Source: JAWVZU01 sp033722075 (lineage in GTDB: Bacteria; Pseudomonadota; Gammaproteobacteria; Xanthomonadales; SZUA-38). From it: a DNA stretch of 37,350 nt. Positions 33,263 to 37,350 of the stretch are shown piece by piece. The position numbers were made by a program, and so were the translations under genes. Each line of letters starts with the position of its first letter. Position 1 is the first letter of the stretch. The notes beneath the pieces are model-generated. The model did no database searches. It was not told where the DNA came from and saw only the letters and a list, made by a program, of their open reading frames with translations. Location of the stretch: positions 1-37,350 of the forward strand of contig JAWVZU010000006.1 in NCBI GenBank assembly GCA_033722075.1, given 5' to 3'.

Positions 33263-34047
33263 TCGTCCTCTCCCGGATCGGCAGCGACATTCCGGCCGGA
33301 ACGCCCCGCCCCCGCGGCGAAGTATCCCGCCCCGGCGCCGGTTTCGCCGGAGCGAACAGTCGCCATGCCCAGCCGAAACTCGTTGCGCATCGCTTCCTCC
33401 GTCGTCATTCCCCACTGCTCGAGGGCAGAACGACGGTCGTTGCGCAGGCATTCCTGCGGCGACCCGGCGAGCTGCCTGGCCAGGCCCATAGCCTCGGTCA
33501 ACGCCGTTCCGGGATCCACGAGTCGATTGATCAGACCCATTTCAAGGGCCTCCCGGGCCTCGACCGGCCGACCGGTCAGGATCAGGTCCATCGCTCGACC
33601 ATGACCGATGAGACGCGGCAGGCGCACCGTTCCCAGGTCGATGAGCGGCACGCCGAAGCGGCGGCAGAACACGCCGAAAACAGCATCCGCGGCGGCGACC
33701 CGCAGATCGCACCAAAGCGCCAGTTCCAGGCCGCCGGCCACCGCATAGCCTTCCACCGCGGCGATGACGGGCTTGGTCAGCTTCATGCGGGTCGGCCCCA
33801 TGGGCCCATCGCCGTCCGCCTCGAGCCGATTGCCCTCCCCGGCGGCGACGGCCTTGAGGTCTGCCCCGGCGCAGAAATGACCGCCCGTGCCGGTCAGGAT
33901 CGCTACATGCAGTTCCGGGTCCGCTTCGAACTCACGAAATCGCTCGGCCAACTGCGCCGCCGTCGCCCGATCGACGGCGTTACGCGCCTCGGGGCGGTCG
34001 ATGGTGACCACCGCGATCGAGTCTTCCCGGGCCCAGGCGACGCCCAT
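33259..34047 (-). CDS. Crotonase-family (enoyl-CoA hydratase-like) protein
   Basis: A 262-residue crotonase-fold protein. IDRPEARNAVDRATAAQL, then the oxyanion-hole block HFCAGADLKAV, and GYAVAGGLELALWCDLRV are typical. The region where classic hydratases keep their catalytic glutamates reads FCRRFGVPLIDLGTVRLPRL. It therefore lacks the usual PE pattern and belongs to a subgroup annotated only as enoyl-CoA hydratase-related. Hydratase activity should not be assumed. The ATG shares one base with the ychF stop (TGATG), so it is co-translated with ychF, an association with no clear functional logic. Confidence 0.9.
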   Translation of the reverse strand: MGVAWAREDSIAVVTIDRPEARNAVDRATAAQLAERFREFEADPELHVAILTGTGGHFCAGADLKAVAAGEGNRLEADGDGPMGPTRMKLTKPVIAAVEGYAVAGGLELALWCDLRVAAADAVFGVFCRRFGVPLIDLGTVRLPRLIGHGRAMDLILTGRPVEAREALEMGLINRLVDPGTALTEAMGLARQLAGSPQECLRNDRRSALEQWGMTTEEAMRNEFRLGMATVRSGETGAGAGYFAAGAGRSGRNVAADPGEDE

Positions 34048-35138
34048 CAGACGTTGAACCGGAAATGGATGACGTCACCCTCCTGGACCAGGTAGTCCTT
34101 TCCCTCGGAGCGCAGCTTGCCGGCTTCCCTGGCGCCCTGCTCGCCCCGGCAGGCGATGAAATCATCGAAGGCGGCCACTTCCGCGCGAATGAACCCCCGC
34201 TGGAAATCGGTGTGGATGCGTCCCGCCGCCTCCGGTGCGCGGGCGCCGCGGCGCACGGTCCAGGCGCGTACCTCCTTCGGCCCCGCGGTAAAGAACGTGA
34301 GCAGATCGAGGAGTTCGTAACCGGCCCGGATCAGCCGGTTCAAACCGGGTTCCTCGAGCCCGAGGTCGGCCAGGAAATCCGCCGCGTCCGCCGCGTCGAG
34401 CTGACCGATCTCCGCTTCGATTGCGGCACACACGGGCACCACGGTCGCGCCTTCAGTCTCGGCAAACGCTTCCAGCGCCGCCAGCTGTGGACTGCCCTTG
34501 AGGCCGGACTCGTCCACGTTGGCCACGTACATCACCGGCTTGCGGGTAATCAGGTGCAGCTCGCGAATGAGGGCGCGCTCGGCATCGTTCAGCTCGACCG
34601 TCCGCGCGCCCTGTCCCGAATCGAGCACGCTCGCCAGCCGATCGATGACTTGCAGGCGGGCCTTTGCGTCCTTCTCGCCACCCTTGGCGGCCTTTTCGGC
34701 ACGCACGCGGGCCTTTTCGCACGACTCGAGGTCGGCCAGTGCCAGCTCCGTGTTGATCACTTCGACGTCCGCGACCGGGTCGACCCGGCCGGAAACATGG
34801 GTCACGTCATCGTCTTCGAAGCATCGAACCACGTGGGCGATGGCATCCGTCTCCCGGACATGCCCGAGGAACTTGTTGCCCAGCCCCTCGCCCCGCGAGG
34901 CGCCTGCGACCAGCCCCGCGATATCGACGAACTCCATGCTGGTCGGAACGACCTTTGCCGGATTGACGATTGCCGCGAGTTCGCCGAGGCGGGGATCGGG
35001 CACCGGAACGATGCCGACATTGGGGTCGATGGTGCAGAACGGGTAGTTGGCGGCATCGATAGCCGCCTGGGTCAGGGCGTTGAACAGGGTCGACTTGCCC
35101 ACGTTGGGCAATCCGACGATGCCGCATTTGAATCCCAT
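34047..35138 (-). CDS. ychF: Ribosome-binding ATPase YchF (Ola1/Obg family)
   Basis: A 363-residue TRAFAC-class P-loop protein that binds the ribosome and prefers ATP over GTP. GIVGLPNVGKSTLFNAL (6-22) is the P-loop. The switch-II-like DIAGLVAGASRGEGLGN is conserved. The specificity motif is NVDE in place of NKxD, explaining the ATP preference of the family. The C-terminal TGS-like region ends GKDYLVQEGDVIHFRFNV. It lies 14 bases after pth, the conserved pth-ychF pair. YchF is linked to stress and translation control in other bacteria. Confidence 0.97.
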   Translation of the reverse strand: MGFKCGIVGLPNVGKSTLFNALTQAAIDAANYPFCTIDPNVGIVPVPDPRLGELAAIVNPAKVVPTSMEFVDIAGLVAGASRGEGLGNKFLGHVRETDAIAHVVRCFEDDDVTHVSGRVDPVADVEVINTELALADLESCEKARVRAEKAAKGGEKDAKARLQVIDRLASVLDSGQGARTVELNDAERALIRELHLITRKPVMYVANVDESGLKGSPQLAALEAFAETEGATVVPVCAAIEAEIGQLDAADAADFLADLGLEEPGLNRLIRAGYELLDLLTFFTAGPKEVRAWTVRRGARAPEAAGRIHTDFQRGFIRAEVAAFDDFIACRGEQGAREAGKLRSEGKDYLVQEGDVIHFRFNV

Positions 35139-35152
35139 GCCAGTATCCTGTG

Positions 35153-35794
35153 TCAGTCGGCCGGCTTGGTGTGCAGCCGGGTCATGGCCTTTTCGAGTTC
35201 GCCGGATGATACCTGCGGCATCACCTCCAGAGCCGCATCGATGGAGGTCCGAAGCAACGCTTCCTCGTCGCGGGAAGGCCGGCTCAATACGTAGCCGACG
35301 ACCCGGTCCCGGTGACCCGGATGACCGATGCCGATGCGCAGCCGCACGAAGTTCGTTTCGGACAGATGGGCGAAGACGTCACGCAGCCCGTTGTGCCCAC
35401 CGTGTCCGCCACCGGATTTCAGCCGCACCGTACCGGGCGGCAGATCGAGCTCGTCGTACGCAATGAGCAGTTCTTCCGGGGCGATGTCGTAGTAACGGAG
35501 CAGCGCTCCCACGGGGCCACCGCTGTTGTTCATGAAACTCTGCGGCTTGAAAAGGAAACGTCGCTCGTCGCCGGCGCCAACGATCGCCAGCTCGCCGTCG
35601 AGCTTGCGATCGGAGCGAAAATCGGCGTGCCACTGCTGCGCCAGCGCCTCCACAAACCAGAACCCGGCGTTATGCCGGGTTTCCGCGTACCGTGGGCCCG
35701 GATTGCCCAGGCCCACTATTGCTCGAACGGCGACCGCCTCAGCTCTCGTCGTCGGACTCCGCCTCGTCTGCCGCGTCGGTTTCAGGCTCTTCAC
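35153..35794 (-). CDS. pth: Peptidyl-tRNA hydrolase Pth
   Basis: Releases peptides from peptidyl-tRNAs that fall off the ribosome. Active-site blocks are IVGLGNPGPRYAETRHNAGFWFV, with the catalytic His, then FLFKPQSFMNNSG, DELDLPPG and GGGHGGHNGLRD. The start is awkward. The conserved beta strand AIVGLGNPG has no ATG, GTG or TTG just before it. The nearest upstream start is a GTG at 35794, inside the end of rplY, with GAGG six bases before it. That gives a 213-residue product with about 23 extra residues. An ATA codon or the internal GTG at 35716 are the alternatives. The neighbours rplY and ychF match the conserved order. Confidence 0.88.
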   Translation of the reverse strand: MKSLKPTRQTRRSPTTRAEAVAVRAIVGLGNPGPRYAETRHNAGFWFVEALAQQWHADFRSDRKLDGELAIVGAGDERRFLFKPQSFMNNSGGPVGALLRYYDIAPEELLIAYDELDLPPGTVRLKSGGGHGGHNGLRDVFAHLSETNFVRLRIGIGHPGHRDRVVGYVLSRPSRDEEALLRTSIDAALEVMPQVSSGELEKAMTRLHTKPAD

Positions 35795-36449
35795 CTTCTT
35801 CCTCTGCCGCGGTAGTCGGCACTTCGCCCGGCTCTTCCGGAGCTTCCTCGGTGACCGTCTGGATCTGGATGTGCTGCGCCGTAACGGCTGCCCGATTGAG
35901 CTCGATCTCGTCGTGCGAGAGCGTAGCCGTCAGGGTTACGCCCTCCGGCAGCTTGATGTCCTTAAGCTGCACCACGTCGCCGACATCCATGTCCGCCAGG
36001 TCCACCTCGATATACTCGGGCAAATCCTTGGGCAGGCAGGAAATCTCCACCTCGTTGATCTGGTGGCTGATGACCACGCCCGACTTCTTGCCGGCCGGCG
36101 ACTTGCCCTCGTTGGTGAAGTGCAGCGGCACGAGCATGCGGATAGCGTGCTTGTCGGAGATCCGCAGCAGGTCGATGTGGGTCACATCCCCCTTCGCCGG
36201 ATGGCGTTGCAGGTCACGCAGCACGACTTTCTGGGTCCGATCGCCCGACTTCACCTCCAGAATCGAGGTGTAGAAGGCTTCGTCTTCCAGGGCCTTGCGC
36301 AGGAAGGTCTGCGGGATCTGGATCATTCGCGGATCGCGATCGCCACCATAGATGATGCCCGGCACCATGCCCTGCAGACGCAGGCGGCGGCTCGCACCCT
36401 TCCCTTGCGTCTCCCGGACTTCGACCGGAATTTCGATCTTCTGACTCAT
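35739..36449 (-). CDS. rplY: 50S ribosomal protein L25 (CTC/TL5 form)
   Basis: Binds 5S rRNA in the large subunit. At 236 residues this is the long CTC-type L25 and not the ~95-residue E. coli form. The N-terminal 5S-binding domain (about 1-92) contains GKGASRRLRLQGMVPGIIYGG and RDLQRHPAKGDVTHIDLLR. The second domain (about 95-195) contains HQINEVEISCLPKDLPEYI. The last 30 residues are a Glu/Asp-rich tail. I start at ATG 36449 (MSQKIEIPVEVRE) with GGAG nine bases upstream. It lies 107 bases after prs, just behind a terminator. Confidence 0.96.
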   Translation of the reverse strand: MSQKIEIPVEVRETQGKGASRRLRLQGMVPGIIYGGDRDPRMIQIPQTFLRKALEDEAFYTSILEVKSGDRTQKVVLRDLQRHPAKGDVTHIDLLRISDKHAIRMLVPLHFTNEGKSPAGKKSGVVISHQINEVEISCLPKDLPEYIEVDLADMDVGDVVQLKDIKLPEGVTLTATLSHDEIELNRAAVTAQHIQIQTVTEEAPEEPGEVPTTAAEEEGEEPETDAADEAESDDES

Positions 36450-36468
36450 GATTCTTATCTCCAATAAC

Positions 36469-36488
36469 AAAAAAGCCCTTGCGGGCGC
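36469..36488 (-). terminator. Rho-independent terminator/attenuator between prs and rplY
   Basis: On the - strand GCCC-GCAA-GGGC (36475-36486) is followed directly by six T (36469-36474). It lies just before the rplY ribosome binding site, so it should end or attenuate prs transcription entering rplY-pth-ychF. Confidence 0.7.
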
Positions 36489-36519
36489 TTCACCCCGGAG
36501 CCGCGACCAGCTCCGATGA

Positions 36520-36550
36520 AAGAGGTGAGGAATGGGTGTCCATTCCTGAC
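36520..36550. terminator. Stem-loop after prs
   Basis: AGGAATGG (36528-36535), loop GTGT, CCATTCCT (36540-36547) makes a perfect eight-base-pair stem with further partial pairing outside (AGAGG with CCTCT). It lies 10 bases after the prs stop and has no T-run. It may stabilise the prs mRNA end or assist termination. Confidence 0.45.
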
Positions 36551-36556
36551 CCCTCT

Positions 36557-37350
36557 CTAATCGACATACATCGAACTGACCGACTCGCCGTAGGCAATGC
36601 GGCGAATCGTCTCCGCCAGCATCTGGGCCACGCTCAGCTGGCGAATCCGGTCGCAGGCCTCCGCCGCTTCGCCGAGCGGGATCGTATCCGTGACCACCAG
36701 CTCATCCAGTGCAGAGTTGGCGATGTTTTCCACCGCCTTCCCCGACAGCACCGGGTGCACACAATAGGCCAGCACCTTTCGCGCGCCATGTTCCTTCAGC
36801 GCAAAGCTGGCCTTGCACAAGGTCCCGGCCGTATCGACGATGTCGTCGACGATCACGCAGACCTTGTCCTCGACGTTGCCGATCAGGTTCATCACCGTCG
36901 ACTCGTTGGCCCGCGGCCGCCGCTTGTCGATGATGGCCAGGTCCGCATCGTCCAGGCGCTTGGCTATCGCCCGGGCTCTTGCCACGCCGCCGACGTCCGG
37001 CGACACGACGACCAGATCCCGCAGCGGCACCTGGCGCCAGATATCCGCAAGCGTCACCGGCGACGCGTACACATTGTCCAGCGGCACGTTGAAAAAGCCC
37101 TGGATCTGATCCGCATGCAGATCGACGGTCAGGACCCGGTCCGTACCCACGGCGCCGATCATGGTCGCCGCAACCTTGGCCGTGATCGGCACCCGCGCCG
37201 AGCGGGGTCGCCGGTCCTGTCTCGCGTACCCGAAGTACGGGATGACCGTGGTCACGCGAGCCGCCGACGCGCGCTTGATCGCGTCCACCATCACCAGCAA
37301 TTCCATGAAATTGTCGGCCGTCGGCCGGCACGTCGGCTGGATGATGAATA
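36557..37350 (-). CDS. prs: Ribose-phosphate pyrophosphokinase Prs (5' end outside window)
   Basis: Makes PRPP from ribose 5-phosphate and ATP for nucleotide, His and Trp synthesis. The frame is open to the window edge, where it reads FIIQPTCRPTADNFMELLVM, so the N-terminal ~55 residues are missing and no internal ATG should be taken as the start. Visible sites are YARQDRRPR in the flexible-loop region, VDLHADQIQGFFN, VVSPDVGGVARARA, the catalytic loop KRRP and the PRPP loop VDDIVDTAGTL. It ends ESVSSMYVD. Gene order prs-rplY-pth-ychF is the usual gammaproteobacterial arrangement. Confidence 0.96.
   Translation of the reverse strand, partial: FIIQPTCRPTADNFMELLVMVDAIKRASAARVTTVIPYFGYARQDRRPRSARVPITAKVAATMIGAVGTDRVLTVDLHADQIQGFFNVPLDNVYASPVTLADIWRQVPLRDLVVVSPDVGGVARARAIAKRLDDADLAIIDKRRPRANESTVMNLIGNVEDKVCVIVDDIVDTAGTLCKASFALKEHGARKVLAYCVHPVLSGKAVENIANSALDELVVTDTIPLGEAAEACDRIRQLSVAQMLAETIRRIAYGESVSSMYVD

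Overview
The window is a GC-rich, densely packed chromosomal segment from a gammaproteobacterium. It holds mostly core genes plus a smaller accessory set. The evidence is conserved gene order: smc-zipA-ligA, rlmE-ftsH-folP, prs-rplY-pth-ychF and rpsB-tsf-pyrH-frr-uppS-cdsA, together with a LexA box of the CTGT-N8-ACAG type. ZipA is itself gammaproteobacterial. Base composition and several proteins (KGRGA-type radical SAM protein, periplasmic TPR-GGDEF protein, Ycf46-like AAA protein) suggest a Chromatiales/Xanthomonadales-like lineage such as Wenzhouxiangellaceae. That placement is inference. No rRNA, tRNA, CRISPR array, transposase or phage gene was seen.

Layout. 1-6295: the tail of an unknown + strand gene, then ligA, zipA and smc on the - strand (replication, division, chromosome organisation). 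6397-7151: queF (queuosine pathway) overlapping a small zinc-ribbon gene, + strand. 7188-10342: a tightly overlapping - strand run of a GFA-fold protein, a gamma-glutamylcyclotransferase-like protein, a Ycf46-like AAA ATPase and an EamA transporter. 10464-11615: a MscS channel. 11619-15778: folP, ftsH, rlmE and a secreted protein with two SUEL-lectin-like repeats, all on -. 15915-19547: overlapping + strand genes for a beta-CASP metallo-beta-lactamase nuclease, a hotdog thioesterase and a Kef-type K+/H+ antiporter. 19548-19897: a 350-base intergenic region full of short repeats. 19898-22991: a PA0069-type radical SAM protein behind a near-consensus SOS box, a divergent M20 amidohydrolase, and a 3-methyladenine-type DNA glycosylase. 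23056-27900: a penicillin-acylase-family hydrolase and a periplasmic-TPR/GGDEF diguanylate cyclase. 27993-32934: cdsA, uppS, frr, pyrH, tsf and rpsB on -, driven by a good promoter and a structured leader. 33125-37350: a small ORF, a crotonase, ychF, pth, rplY and the incomplete prs on -.

The genes are mostly housekeeping, in tight operons with 1-, 4- or 8-base overlaps. The most unusual items are these. Ribosomal protein S2 carries a ~160-residue tail of alternating lysine-rich and acidic blocks. A secreted protein has two perfectly register-matched six-cysteine lectin-like repeats. The radical SAM gene is apparently under SOS control. The starts of folP and pth do not fit ordinary start codons. 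The usual downstream partners of cdsA (dxr-rseP-bamA) and of folP (glmM) are absent here. I found no clearly new multi-gene defence or mobile system.
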